Positions 24,526 to 33,619 of a stretch of 64,000 nt of DNA are shown here, one piece after another (the first letter of the stretch is position 1; every line of letters starts with the position of its first letter). A program made the position numbers and the translations under genes. Where the stretch lies: the NCBI RefSeq assembly GCF_017948455.1, contig NZ_JAFFSU010000004.1, forward strand, positions 1 through 64,000, read 5' to 3'. This DNA comes from Streptomyces sp. GESEQ-4. Lineage in GTDB: Bacteria; Actinomycetota; Actinomycetes; Streptomycetales; Streptomycetaceae. The notes under the pieces are model-generated. The model was not told the origin of the DNA. It saw only the letters and a list, made by a program, of their open reading frames with translations, and did not search any database.

Positions 24526-26259
24526 ATGGCCAGGGAATTCCAACGCGGCCACAAGGCCAAGATCAGTGACCTCACCGCGGGCACGGATCTGTACGTAGGT
24601 GTGCAGATCTCGGGCCCCGGGCTGAGCTTCGACATCAGCTGCTTCGGCCTCGACGCCGACGAACGGCTCTCGGACGACCGGTACTTCATCTTCTTCAACC
24701 AGCCGAAGTCCCCCGAGGAGTCCATCCAACTGCTGGGGGCGCAGGCCGGCGACACGGAGTCCTTCCGGGTCACGCTCGACAGAATCCCGCCGCAGATCCA
24801 GAAGCTGTCCTTCACGGCGACGCTGGACGGCGCCGGTCAGCTGTCGCAGATCGCTCCCGGATACATCCGCATCGTCGCCGGTGGCGAGGAAGTGGCCCGC
24901 TATCCCTTCAGCGGCTCGGAGTTCACCACCGAACGGGCGGTGATGCTGGGCGACTTCTACCTGAAGGACGTCTGGCGGTTCGCCGCGGTCGGTCAGGGCT
25001 TCGACGGCGGCCTCGACGCGCTGCTGAAGAACTTCGGCGGCGAGGTCCTCGAAGAGGAGACGCCCGAACCGCAGCCACAGGCCCAGGCCGGTGCGGCTCC
25101 CGGTTTCGCGCCGCCCGCGCAGGCCGGCGCGCCGCCCGCCTTCGGCGCCCCGTCCACCCCGGCACCCGCCCCGGCGCCTCCGGCCCCGCAGCCCGCCGCG
25201 CAGGGCTTCGCGCCCCCGCCCGCGGCCGCGCCGCCGGCAGCACCCCAGCCCCCGGCGCCCGCACCCTCCGTGCACGCCGCACCCACCATCGTCGCCCCGA
25301 TGACACCGCCGGGCGGCGCCCAGGTGCCGCCCCCGGCCCCCGCCCCGGCGCCCCACGGACAGCCCCCCGGCCAGCAGCAACCGCCGTACGGCCAGGCCCC
25401 GGGCCAGACCGCCCCGCTGCCGCCCGGCTACGCCCAGCCCCAGGCACCGCAGGCCCCCCAGGCACCGCAAGCCCCCACGCCGCCGCCCGGCTACGGTCAG
25501 CCGACCCCGCCTCCCGGCTATGGACAGCAGCCGCAGTTCGGGCAGGCTCCGGGCCAGCAGGCAGCCCCGTACGGCGCTCCTCAGGGAACTCCGCAGGCTC
25601 CCGGTGTCACCGCCGCGCTCCAGAAGTTCAAGGAGACGCCGACTGGGCAGCGCTGGACGCCGCAGAACAAGAAGATGATCCGCGTCGACCTCGGCGTCGG
25701 CGGGCAGCCGGTGCTGGCCCGGCAGGGCAGCATGGTGCTCTACCAGGGCAAGGTCGACTTCAGCTACAAGAGTGCGGGCTTCGCCGGCCGGATCGCGGGC
25801 AACGCGACCGGCCAGGAGATGCAGCTGATGCGCTGTACCGGCCAGGGCCAGGTGTTCCTCGCCGAGAGCTCCGCGATGCTGCACCCCATCGAGCTCCAGG
25901 GCGACGGCATCTGTGTCTCCGCCGAGAACGTCCTCGCCTTCGACGAGGGCCTCCAGCACGAGGTCCGCCGTATCGAGGGACACGGCATCCCCGGAGGCGC
26001 GCTGTTCACGATGCAGTTCACCGGGACCGGCACGATCGTCGTGAAGACGCACGGCACGCCCGTGGTGTTGCCGGTCACGCCCACGACGTTCGCGGACTGC
26101 AACGCCGTGGTCGCCTGGTCGTCCGCCGCTCAGGTGGTCGTCTCCAGCCAGGTCCGCATGCGCCGCAACGCCTACCCCGGCGACACCGGGGAGAGCGTCA
26201 ACCTCCAGTTCCGCGGCGCTCCCGGCAACTTCATCGTCGTCCAGCCGTACGAGATCTGA
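24526..26259 (+). CDS. TerD-domain / AIM24-domain fusion protein
   Basis: 577 residues in three parts. Residues 1 to about 165 are a TerD domain (LTAGTDLYVGVQISGPGLSF, then the Ca-binding-like DADERLSDDRYFIFFNQ). About 170-360 is a disordered linker of Pro, Ala, Gln and Gly. The rest is an AIM24 beta-sandwich domain (LARQGSMVLYQGKVDFSY). TerD proteins belong to tellurite and chemical-stress systems, often linked to membrane-associated complexes; AIM24 domains are of unclear biochemical role. No signal peptide is visible. First gene of a tight three-gene operon of AIM24 proteins; the ATG at 24526 has GGGGGAC upstream. Confidence 0.85.
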   Translation: MAREFQRGHKAKISDLTAGTDLYVGVQISGPGLSFDISCFGLDADERLSDDRYFIFFNQPKSPEESIQLLGAQAGDTESFRVTLDRIPPQIQKLSFTATLDGAGQLSQIAPGYIRIVAGGEEVARYPFSGSEFTTERAVMLGDFYLKDVWRFAAVGQGFDGGLDALLKNFGGEVLEEETPEPQPQAQAGAAPGFAPPAQAGAPPAFGAPSTPAPAPAPPAPQPAAQGFAPPPAAAPPAAPQPPAPAPSVHAAPTIVAPMTPPGGAQVPPPAPAPAPHGQPPGQQQPPYGQAPGQTAPLPPGYAQPQAPQAPQAPQAPTPPPGYGQPTPPPGYGQQPQFGQAPGQQAAPYGAPQGTPQAPGVTAALQKFKETPTGQRWTPQNKKMIRVDLGVGGQPVLARQGSMVLYQGKVDFSYKSAGFAGRIAGNATGQEMQLMRCTGQGQVFLAESSAMLHPIELQGDGICVSAENVLAFDEGLQHEVRRIEGHGIPGGALFTMQFTGTGTIVVKTHGTPVVLPVTPTTFADCNAVVAWSSAAQVVVSSQVRMRRNAYPGDTGESVNLQFRGAPGNFIVVQPYEI

Positions 26260-26272
26260 GGGAGAGCCCGTC

Positions 26273-26953
26273 ATGAACCAGCCGCTCGCGGGCTACGCTC
26301 CCGCACCCGTCACCGCCCGCATGGAGAACCACGGCAACCACATGCTGAAGGTCGCCATGCAGACCGGAAACGACCTCCTCGCGCGCGTGGGGTCGATGGT
26401 CGCCTACGAGGGGTTCGTCCAGTACGAGCCCAACCCGCCCGCCGTCCGCCAGATCGCCCGCGACTGGGCCACCGGCGAGGGCGCGCCCCTGATGAAGTGC
26501 TCCGGCGACGGCCTGCTCTACCTCGCCGACTACGGCGCCAACGTCGTCGTGATCAACCTCAACGGCGACGGGATCTCCGTCAACGCCACCAATCTGCTCG
26601 CCTTCGACGCCCACCTCACCTGGGGCGTCGAGCGGGTCAAGGGGCTGGCGAAGTTCGCCGGGCAGGGCCTGTGGAACACCAAGATCTCCGGGCAGGGCTG
26701 GGTCGCGCTGACCTCCCGGGGCAAGCCGATCGTCGTCGACTGCGGCGGTGGCGAGGACGAGACGTACGTCGACCCGGACGCGCTCGTCGCCTGGTCCCCG
26801 AACCTCAAGGTGAAGGGCAAGCGCAGCTTCAAGGCGCAGTCGCTCATCGGCCGGGGCAGCGGTGAGGCCTTCCAGATGGCCTTCTCCGGCCAGGGCATCG
26901 TCGTCGTCCAGCCCAGCGAGGACAGCACCGACCGTCTCCGGGTCCGGGGCTGA
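26273..26953 (+). CDS. AIM24-family protein
   Basis: 226 residues, a stand-alone AIM24 domain. The conserved LLARVGSMVAYEGFVQYEP segment and regularly spaced Gly-rich strands (SGDGLLYLADYG, SGQGWVALTSRG, SGQGIVVVQPS) match the domain of the upstream fusion protein. It starts 14 bases after the preceding stop with GAGGGAGA as ribosome-binding site. No membrane segments. The three AIM24 proteins may form a hetero-oligomeric beta-barrel-like assembly; that is inference from shared fold and operon. Confidence 0.85.
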   Translation: MNQPLAGYAPAPVTARMENHGNHMLKVAMQTGNDLLARVGSMVAYEGFVQYEPNPPAVRQIARDWATGEGAPLMKCSGDGLLYLADYGANVVVINLNGDGISVNATNLLAFDAHLTWGVERVKGLAKFAGQGLWNTKISGQGWVALTSRGKPIVVDCGGGEDETYVDPDALVAWSPNLKVKGKRSFKAQSLIGRGSGEAFQMAFSGQGIVVVQPSEDSTDRLRVRG

Positions 26954-26967
26954 GGGGGAGCACCACC

Positions 26968-27723
26968 ATGCAGAGTCCGCTTTTCGCCTACAACGACCAG
27001 CAGACCCAGGAGCGTTGGAGCCTGCAGAACAAGCAGATGCTCCGCGTCGCCGTGGACGGTCAGGAGGACCTTCTCGCCCGCAAGGGCACGATGGTCGCCT
27101 ACCAGGGCCTCATCGAGTTCGACGCCGAGTACCAGAGCCGCAATCGGGGACGCGCGCGTGCCCGCACCGGTGAGGGCCTGGACCTGATGCGCTGTCACGG
27201 GCAGGGCACGGTCTACCTCGCCAACCTCGCGCAGCACGTCCATGTGATGGAGGTGGACCACGACGGGCTGACCGTCGACAGCAGCTACGTCCTCGCCATG
27301 GACTCCTCGCTGCACCACGAGGTCATCGCCGTCGACAGCCTCTACGGCATCTCCGGCTCCGGGAAGTACCAGCTCAACATCACCGGCCGCGGCAAGGTCG
27401 CGCTGATGACCTCGGGCGCCCCGCTGATGATGCAGGTGACACCCGACAAGTACGTCAACTGCGACGCCGACGCCATCGTCGCCTGGTCGACCTCCCTGCG
27501 CGTGCAGATGCAGGCCCAGACGCACTCCTCCGGGATCTGGCGGCGCCGCGGCAACACCGGTGAGGGCTGGGAGCTCAGCTTCATGGGCAGCGGCTACGCC
27601 CTCGTCCAGCCCAGCGAGCTGCTGCCGCCGCAGAACGCCCAGATCGGCTCGGGCGCCGCCGCGCAGTTCGGCATGGGGCAGCAGGGGGCACGGGGCCAGA
27701 ACCAGGGCAACGCCTGGAGCTGA
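26968..27723 (+). CDS. AIM24-family protein
   Basis: 251 residues, the third AIM24 domain in the operon, starting 15 bases after the preceding stop with GAGGGGGAG upstream. Its hallmark LLARKGTMVAYQGLIEFDA aligns with those of its two neighbours. It ends in a short Gly/Gln-rich tail (QQGARGQNQGNAWS). It is followed after 19 bases by a strong bidirectional hairpin, so the operon ends here. Function unknown beyond the family assignment. Confidence 0.85.
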   Translation: MQSPLFAYNDQQTQERWSLQNKQMLRVAVDGQEDLLARKGTMVAYQGLIEFDAEYQSRNRGRARARTGEGLDLMRCHGQGTVYLANLAQHVHVMEVDHDGLTVDSSYVLAMDSSLHHEVIAVDSLYGISGSGKYQLNITGRGKVALMTSGAPLMMQVTPDKYVNCDADAIVAWSTSLRVQMQAQTHSSGIWRRRGNTGEGWELSFMGSGYALVQPSELLPPQNAQIGSGAAAQFGMGQQGARGQNQGNAWS

Positions 27724-27742
27724 CCGCACGGGACCGCACGAG

Positions 27743-27784
27743 ACGGGTAAGGGGTGACCACCATGGCGGTCACCCCTTACCCGT
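27743..27784. terminator. 17-bp bidirectional terminator hairpin
   Basis: Arms 27743-27759 and 27768-27784 pair perfectly around an 8-base loop, between the convergent AIM24 and Nudix genes. One arm ends directly at the Nudix stop codon. Confidence 0.85.
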
Positions 27785-28306
27785 TCACAGCCTGGCGCGC
27801 GTCGCTTCCAGCAGTCGTACGACCGACTCGTCCGCTACGGTCGCCACCTCGTCGTAGGCGAACCAGCGCAGGTCGAGCGACTCGTCGCTGATCGTGTGCA
27901 CCGCGTCCGGCGGTGCCAGGGCCGCGTACTGGACGTCGAAGTGGCAGTGGCACGGCGGCGGGATCGGATGCCGGTCCAGGCGCACCGGGCCGCCCGGCAG
28001 CAGCGTCAGCCCCGCGACACCGGACTCCTCGGTCGCCTCGCGTAGCGCGGCGGCCCGCAGAGAAGTGTCCTGCGGCTCGCAGTGGCCGCCCATCTGCAGC
28101 CACATGCGCATCTTCTTGTGCAGGGTCAGCAGGACCCGCCCGCGCGAGGGGTCGATCACCAGCGCGCTCGCCGTGATGTGCCCGTCCTCGCAGGCCTTCC
28201 ACATGCCGTCCGGGTGTGCCGCGAGATGGTCGAGGTACGCCTGGCGCAGCTCTTCCTGGCCCTCGTACCCCTTCAGCACGAGGACCGCGTCGTCGTACAG
28301 GCTCAC
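27785..28306 (-). CDS. Nudix hydrolase
   Basis: 173 residues. The Nudix box GGHCEPQDTSLRAAALREATEESGV binds the divalent metal used to split nucleoside diphosphate-X bonds. Flanking strands (ITASALVIDPSRGRVLLTLHKKMRMWLQM) fit a housekeeping-type Nudix fold; the substrate is not predictable. The GTG start overlaps the stop of the upstream metalloprotease-like gene by four bases (GTGA), so the two are translationally coupled. Confidence 0.88.
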   Translation of the reverse strand: MSLYDDAVLVLKGYEGQEELRQAYLDHLAAHPDGMWKACEDGHITASALVIDPSRGRVLLTLHKKMRMWLQMGGHCEPQDTSLRAAALREATEESGVAGLTLLPGGPVRLDRHPIPPPCHCHFDVQYAALAPPDAVHTISDESLDLRWFAYDEVATVADESVVRLLEATRARL

Positions 28307-29721
28307 TCGGTGTCGTCGTCCTCGCTCTTGTCCCGCTTCTTGAGGTCGGGCTTGTCCGCGGCCTCGCCGAGCATCTTGTCCAGCTCGGAGAAGTCGAGCT
28401 GCTCGCGGTGCACGAAGCCGTCGGGGTCGTCCAGGTCGGTGGCCGTCGGCAGCATGTCCGGGTGGGCCCACAGGGCGTCCCGGCCGTCGACACCGCGTGC
28501 GTCCGTGAGCGAGGCCCACAGGCGGGAGGCGTCGCGCAGGCGCCGGGGGCGCAGCTCGAGGCCGATCAGGGTGGCGAAGGTCTGCTCGGCGGGGCCGCCG
28601 GTGGCACGGCGGCGGCGCAGGGTCTCCCGCAGTGCGTCGGCGGACGACAGGCGGGGCTTCGCGGCGGCGTGCACCACCGCGTCGACCCAGCCCTCGACGA
28701 GCGCCAGAGCCGTCTCGAGACGAGCCAGGGCCGCCTTCTGCTCGGGCGTGTCCTCCGGCTGGAACATGCCCTGTTGGAGGGCGTCCTGCAGCTGCTCCGG
28801 GTTCTGCGGGTCGAACTGGCCGACCACGTCCTCCAGCTTGGCGGTGTCGACCTTGATCCCGCGCGCGTACCCGTCGACCGCCCCGAACAGGTGCGAGCGC
28901 AGCCACGGCACATGTGCGAAGAGGCGCTGGTGGGCGGCCTCGCGCAGGGCGAGATACAGCCGCACCTCCTCCTTCGGCACACCGAGGTCCTTGCCCAGCC
29001 CTTCGATGTTCACGGGCAGCAGCGCGGCCTTGCCGGCCGGGCCGAGCGGCAGGCCGATGTCGGTCGAGCCGACGACCTCGCCCGCGAGCACACCCACGGC
29101 CTGCCCGATCTGCGTGCCGAACATGGCGCCGCCCATGGAGCGCATCATGCCGATCAGCGGGCCCGCCATGGCCTGCATCTCCTCCGGCAGGACGTCGCCC
29201 ATGGCCGCGCCGACGCGCTCGGCGACCGGGTCGACCAGCTCCTTCCACGCGGGCAGGGTCGCCTCGACCCACTCCGCGCGGCTCCAGGCCACGGCGGTGC
29301 CCGCGCCGGACGGCAGCGAGGTCGCGTCGTCGAGCCACAGGTCGGCCAGGCGGACGGCCTCCTGGACCGCGGTGCGGTCGGCGGGGCCGACGCTCGCGTC
29401 CTTGACGCCGTCCGCCGTGCCCTGGGAGACCGTCTGGCGGGCGATCTGCTTGGCCATGTCCCAGTTCACCGGCCCGCCCTCGTACGAGAGCATCTGGCCG
29501 AGCTGCTGGAACGCGGCGCCCAGGTCGGTGGGGTTCAGCGAGCCGAACATGGCCGCGAACGGATTGTCCGCACCCGGGCCTGAAGCTCCGGGCAGCCCGC
29601 CGAAACCGAACGGGTTGGCCGGGCCCTGACCACCACCGCTCTCCTGGTCCTTCTTCTTGCCCTCGTCGCCGTCTTCCGGCTCCTCCGGCGGAAGGCCGAA
29701 TCCGAATGGGGTGTCACTCAC
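28303..29721 (-). CDS. DUF2342 / zinc-dependent metalloprotease-like protein
   Basis: 472 residues, cytoplasmic. The N-terminus is rich in Gly, Pro and Glu (two FGFG-type motifs). The body is helical and contains RLYLALREAAHQRLFAHVPWL, the family's characteristic active-site-like segment, in which EAAHQ replaces a normal HExxH zincin. It corresponds to mycobacterial Rv3195, which I recall as having the same length, in the same neighbourhood. Protease activity is a family label; I see only part of the metal-binding pattern. Coupled to the Nudix gene downstream and divergent from the epimerase gene. Confidence 0.8.
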   Translation of the reverse strand: MSDTPFGFGLPPEEPEDGDEGKKKDQESGGGQGPANPFGFGGLPGASGPGADNPFAAMFGSLNPTDLGAAFQQLGQMLSYEGGPVNWDMAKQIARQTVSQGTADGVKDASVGPADRTAVQEAVRLADLWLDDATSLPSGAGTAVAWSRAEWVEATLPAWKELVDPVAERVGAAMGDVLPEEMQAMAGPLIGMMRSMGGAMFGTQIGQAVGVLAGEVVGSTDIGLPLGPAGKAALLPVNIEGLGKDLGVPKEEVRLYLALREAAHQRLFAHVPWLRSHLFGAVDGYARGIKVDTAKLEDVVGQFDPQNPEQLQDALQQGMFQPEDTPEQKAALARLETALALVEGWVDAVVHAAAKPRLSSADALRETLRRRRATGGPAEQTFATLIGLELRPRRLRDASRLWASLTDARGVDGRDALWAHPDMLPTATDLDDPDGFVHREQLDFSELDKMLGEAADKPDLKKRDKSEDDDTE

Positions 29722-29912
29722 GGGATTCCTCGGCTGTTAAGGCCACCGGTTGGCTCCGGCGGCACGACTGCCCGATAACACCACCCAGCGTAGACACCCG
29801 GGGCCGTTCGGGCCTCGGTGCTCCGCCGACTCGTTGCCTGCGGCAGGATGGATGCACCTGGTACGCACGCGTCGCTCGCGTTCGTACTGAAGACAACCGC
29901 TGGAGACGCCCG

Positions 29913-31031
29913 GTGAGTTCCCCAGATCCACAGGTTCGCGCAGCGCGAAACCACTCAACCACGCCCGCGTCCGCTCTGCGCGGGCCCGTCGTCGCGGTCA
30001 CCGGTGCCGCGTCCGGCATCGGTGCGCTGCTCACCGAGCGGCTCGCCGCTTCCGAAGAGATCAAACAGGTCATCGCGATCGACGAGCGGCGCGGCGAGTG
30101 CGCCGGTGCCCAGTGGCACATCCTCGACGTGCGGGATCCGGCGATCGCGGACAAGCTGCGGGGCGCGGACGTGGTGGTGCATCTGGCGCTCGACCTGGAT
30201 CTGGAGACCGACGCCGCGGCCCGAACGGCCTACAACGTCCGGGGGACACAGACCGTGCTGACCGCCGCGGCGGCGGCCGGCGTGCACCGGGTGGTCGTGT
30301 GTACGTCGGCGATGGTCTACGGAGCGCTGCCGGACAACGAGCTGCCGCTGTCCGAGGACGCGGAGCTGCGGGCCACGGCCGAGGCCACCGGGGTCGGGGA
30401 TCTGCTGGAGATCGAGCGGCTCGCGCGACGGGCCCCGCGTGCGCATCCGGGGCTCAATGTCACCGTCGTCCGGCCCTCGGTGCTGGTCGGAGGCACCGAC
30501 ACCGCGCTGACCAGGTACTTCGAGTCGCCTCGGCTGCTTGTCGTCGCCGGCTCCCGGCCCGCCTGGCAGTTCTGTCATGTCGAGGATCTGTGCAGCGCTC
30601 TGGAGTACGCCGTCCTGGAGAAGGTCGACGGTGAGCTGGCCGTCGGGTGTGACGGATGGCTGGAGCAGGAGGAGGTCGAGGAGCTGAGCGGGATCCGGCG
30701 GATGGAGCTGCCGTCCGCGGTCGCGCTGGGCGCGGCGGCCCGGCTGCACCGGATCGGGCTCACGCCGTCCCCGGCGGGGGATCTGGCCTACACGATGTAT
30801 CCGTGGGTGGTGAGCGGGAGCCGGCTGCATGACGCCGGGTGGCGGCCGCAGTGGACCAACGAGGAGGTCCTCGCGGAGCTGCTGGAGGAGGTCTCCGGTC
30901 GGCGCACGGTCGTCGGGCGGCGGCTGGGCCGGAAGGACGCGACGGCGGCGGGCGCCGCGGGTGCGACGGTGGCGCTGCTGGGTGCGGCGGCCGTGGTGCG
31001 GCGGGCCCGGAAGGCCCGGCGTCGGGTCTGA
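29913..31031 (+). CDS. NAD-dependent epimerase/dehydratase (extended SDR)
   Basis: 372 residues. A Rossmann domain with cofactor motif TGAASGIGALL at the N-terminus, an acidic cofactor-binding segment (IAIDERRGE), catalytic-region CTSAMVYGA with a Tyr, and a substrate domain ending in a hydrophobic Ala-rich C-terminal stretch (about 345-365) followed by Arg/Lys residues, which could anchor it to the membrane. The extended SDR family modifies nucleotide sugars or similar; no sugar pathway genes are adjacent, so the substrate is unknown. The GTG start has TGGAGA upstream. Confidence 0.8.
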   Translation: MSSPDPQVRAARNHSTTPASALRGPVVAVTGAASGIGALLTERLAASEEIKQVIAIDERRGECAGAQWHILDVRDPAIADKLRGADVVVHLALDLDLETDAAARTAYNVRGTQTVLTAAAAAGVHRVVVCTSAMVYGALPDNELPLSEDAELRATAEATGVGDLLEIERLARRAPRAHPGLNVTVVRPSVLVGGTDTALTRYFESPRLLVVAGSRPAWQFCHVEDLCSALEYAVLEKVDGELAVGCDGWLEQEEVEELSGIRRMELPSAVALGAAARLHRIGLTPSPAGDLAYTMYPWVVSGSRLHDAGWRPQWTNEEVLAELLEEVSGRRTVVGRRLGRKDATAAGAAGATVALLGAAAVVRRARKARRRV

Positions 31032-31142
31032 CGGGTATGAGTGCCGGACCCGGGTTCCTGTAGGAGGCTCCGAAGCTCCACGCGCGCGTGCCGGGTGAAA
31101 GTTCCCTTCCGGGTTGTCAGTGGCGTGGGGCACGATGGAGAC

Positions 31143-31604
31143 ATGGCACCCACGAACGATCACCCCGGTGAGCAGGCCGCGCACGATCCCATCAAGCTGA
31201 TCGCCATCCGGGAGACGGCCCTCTCCCTCGACGAGGTCTTCAAGGCCGTCGGGGACGACGCCGCCGGCGGGACCGCTCTGTTCGTCGGGACCGTGCGGAA
31301 TCACGACGGGGGCGCCGACGTCGATGAGCTCGGGTACTCGTGCCATCCCAGTGCCGAGGCCGAGATGCGGCGGATCGCCGAGAAGGTCGTCGCCGAGTTC
31401 CCGGTGCGCGCGCTCGCGGCGGTGCACCGGGTCGGGGACCTCACGGTGGGGGACCTCGCCGTCGTCGTCGCCGTGTCGTGCCCGCATCGGGGTGAGGCCT
31501 TCGAGGCGTGCCGGAAGCTCATCGACGACCTCAAGCACGAAGTGCCGATCTGGAAGCACCAGAAGTTCTCCGATGGGACGGAAGAGTGGGTCGGCGCCTG
31601 CTGA
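31143..31604 (+). CDS. moaE: Molybdopterin synthase catalytic subunit MoaE
   Basis: 153 residues. MoaE marks: FVGTVRNHDGG near the N-terminus, VHRVGDLTVGD (Arg/His active-site region), and VPIWKHQKFSDG with the catalytic Lys pair near the C-terminus. With thiocarboxylated MoaD it converts precursor Z to molybdopterin. No other molybdenum-cofactor gene is in the window, and an isolated moaE is common in Streptomyces. The ATG start is six bases after CACGAT, possibly leaderless. Confidence 0.93.
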   Translation: MAPTNDHPGEQAAHDPIKLIAIRETALSLDEVFKAVGDDAAGGTALFVGTVRNHDGGADVDELGYSCHPSAEAEMRRIAEKVVAEFPVRALAAVHRVGDLTVGDLAVVVAVSCPHRGEAFEACRKLIDDLKHEVPIWKHQKFSDGTEEWVGAC

Positions 31605-31723
31605 CCGAACACCGGGCCACCCTTCCGGTTGCGTAACCCGACCCCCGGCGTGAGCGTTGTCCGTGCAGCTGGTTAATCTGCTGATCAGTCAGTTGCGGTC
31701 GCTCATGGGGATGGGAGGACGGC

Positions 31724-31888
31724 ATGGCGGCACTCGCCTGGTTGCTGATTCCGCTTGTGGCTGCGATCGGTGCCGGTCTGTGGGGCAGTTGGGCCAACCG
31801 GACCCGGAAGGCGCGGGGTGACGGTCCCGAGCTCGACGGGTACGCGCGCTTCCGCGAGGCCATGGAGAAGCCCCGCACCCGTACGTGA
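31724..31888 (+). CDS. Small single-span membrane protein, 54 residues
   Basis: A 54-residue frame with a strong ribosome-binding site (GGGAGGA, five bases before the ATG). An N-terminal membrane helix (LAWLLIPLVAAIGAGLWGSW) is followed by a basic, polar tail (NRTRKARGDGPELDGYARF). It lies between moaE and the Lon-like protease gene on the same strand. Topology suggests the basic tail stays inside. No known function; conserved placement would argue for an accessory role with the protease. Confidence 0.75.
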   Translation: MAALAWLLIPLVAAIGAGLWGSWANRTRKARGDGPELDGYARFREAMEKPRTRT

Positions 31889-31956
31889 CAAGGGCCGGCC
31901 GCCCGGACGGACGGCCCTGACGGTCCGCTGACAGCGGCGTCCCGTACTGTCGTTCC

Positions 31957-33051
31957 ATGCCACGCCGCACTGCGACGATGCTCGCCTCCACCCTGCTGCT
32001 GATAGCGCTCCTGTGCGCCGGAGTCTTCATCACCGTGCCGTATTCGGAGATGTCGCCGGGGCCGACGGTGAACACGCTCGGGGACCACGACGGCGAGCCG
32101 GTGCTGCAGATCTCCGGGCGGAAGACGTACGAGACGAGCGGGCATCTCAACATGACCACGGTGCGGGTCACCAGCGCCGACTACCGGATGAACCTCGTCG
32201 AGGCGGTCTACGGCTGGCTCGCGCACGACAACAAGATCGTGCCGCACGACACGATCTACCCGGACGGCAAGACCGAGGAGGAGTCCACCCAGGAGAACGC
32301 CGAGGAGTTCAGCCAGTCCCAGGAGAGCGCCAAGGTCGCCGCCCTGAAGGCGCTGGACGTCCCGGTGAAGTCCTGGGTGATCGTCTCGACCGTCCTCAAG
32401 GACTCCCCGGCGGAGGGCAGGCTGCACGCCGGCGATGTGATCAAGGCCGTCGACGGGACGACCGTGAAGAAGCCCGAGGACGTCGCCGAACTGGTGACCA
32501 AGCACAAGCCCGGTGAGGATGTCGCCTTCACCATCGTGCCCGCCGAGGAACAGACCGCCGCGGAGAAGGAACAGCGGGCGGCGACCAAGACGGAGAAGGT
32601 CACCATACGGACCGCGAAGTCCGACGACACCGGCGAGGAGCGCGCCATCGTCGGCATCTCCGCCGGGACCGACCACACCTTCCCGTTCACCATCGACATC
32701 AAGCTCGCCGACGTCGGCGGGCCGAGCGCCGGTCTGATGTTCGCGCTCGGCATCTACGACAAGCTCACGCCGGGCAGCCTCACCGGCGGGTCGTTCGTCG
32801 CCGGGACGGGCACCATCGACGACGCCGGCAAGGTCGGCCCGATCGGCGGCATCGAGATGAAGACGGTCGGGGCGCGCGAGAAGGGCGCCCAGTACTTCCT
32901 GACGCCCGCCGACAACTGCGCGGCCGCCGCCGCCGACACCCCCGACGGCCTCACCCTGGTCAAGGTGAAGACCATCGACGATGCCCTCGGCGCCCTCAAG
33001 GACATCCGCAGCGGCGACACCGCCGATCTGCCGAAGTGCACGACGAAGTAG
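31957..33051 (+). CDS. Membrane-anchored PDZ / Lon-like serine protease (YlbL family)
   Basis: 364 residues. One N-terminal membrane segment (about 8-28), a PDZ domain (about 140-200, SWVIVSTVLKDSPAEGRLHAGDVI), then a Lon-type protease domain with catalytic Ser257 in GGPSAG and Lys302 in GGIEMKTVGA. It should cleave substrates on the outer face of the membrane without an ATPase domain. This is the Rv3194c type of protein, next to the UPF0182 gene in mycobacteria too. The ATG lies six bases after TACTGT, so a leaderless transcript is likely. Confidence 0.9.
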   Translation: MPRRTATMLASTLLLIALLCAGVFITVPYSEMSPGPTVNTLGDHDGEPVLQISGRKTYETSGHLNMTTVRVTSADYRMNLVEAVYGWLAHDNKIVPHDTIYPDGKTEEESTQENAEEFSQSQESAKVAALKALDVPVKSWVIVSTVLKDSPAEGRLHAGDVIKAVDGTTVKKPEDVAELVTKHKPGEDVAFTIVPAEEQTAAEKEQRAATKTEKVTIRTAKSDDTGEERAIVGISAGTDHTFPFTIDIKLADVGGPSAGLMFALGIYDKLTPGSLTGGSFVAGTGTIDDAGKVGPIGGIEMKTVGAREKGAQYFLTPADNCAAAAADTPDGLTLVKVKTIDDALGALKDIRSGDTADLPKCTTK

Positions 33052-33073
33052 CCGACCGAGGAAGCCGACCCCG

Positions 33074-33619
33074 CTACTCCTCGAACGTCGCCTCCAGCGC
33101 CTGAGCCAGCCCCGGCACCAGCTCGGAACCGGTGAGGACCTCTGTCGGCGTGTCCTTCTCACGCAGCCTCAGGGCCGATTCACGGTCGCCGCCGCGCAGG
33201 ACCGCGACCGTCATCCGGACCTCCTGGCGCTTCGGGTGGTCGGCGACCCACTGGGCGAGCTTCTGCTCGCTCATGCCCTCCGGAACGGACGCCTCGGCGG
33301 ACGGCGGCAGCATCAGGCGTTCCACGCTGAGCGCGCAGCCGACCACCGCGTCGGGCCAGGCGATGGTGGCGAGGAACTCGTCGAGCGGCTTGCCCGTTGG
33401 AATTTCGTCTTGCTCGATCGGGGTGAGACCGCTGGTGGTCTCCTGCTCGTCCCCCAGGCCGAGCCGGTCCGCGAGCGAGGGCTGTTCGGTCCGCAATCGG
33501 GCGGTGTCTACGAGGGCGAAGAGGCGCGCGGGCTGGTCCCAGCCGAGGCCGGAGACGTACTCGTCGATCTCGAGTACGGCCCGGGTCAGAGGGCTCGCTG
33601 CCATGGGAGTGTTGGACAT
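33074..33619 (-). CDS. PPA1309-family protein, function unknown
   Basis: 181 residues, soluble and acidic. It begins with a conserved helical segment (PLTRAVLEIDEYVSGLGWDQPARLFALV) and carries AIAWPDAVVGCALSVERLMLPP, recognisable as the actinobacterial PPA1309 family. No catalytic motif is visible. It is convergent with the PDZ protease gene (22 bases between stops) and divergent from the UPF0182 membrane protein, an arrangement shared by many actinobacteria. The ATG at 33619 is preceded by CAGGAT seven bases upstream, possibly leaderless. Confidence 0.82.
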   Translation of the reverse strand: MSNTPMAASPLTRAVLEIDEYVSGLGWDQPARLFALVDTARLRTEQPSLADRLGLGDEQETTSGLTPIEQDEIPTGKPLDEFLATIAWPDAVVGCALSVERLMLPPSAEASVPEGMSEQKLAQWVADHPKRQEVRMTVAVLRGGDRESALRLREKDTPTEVLTGSELVPGLAQALEATFEE

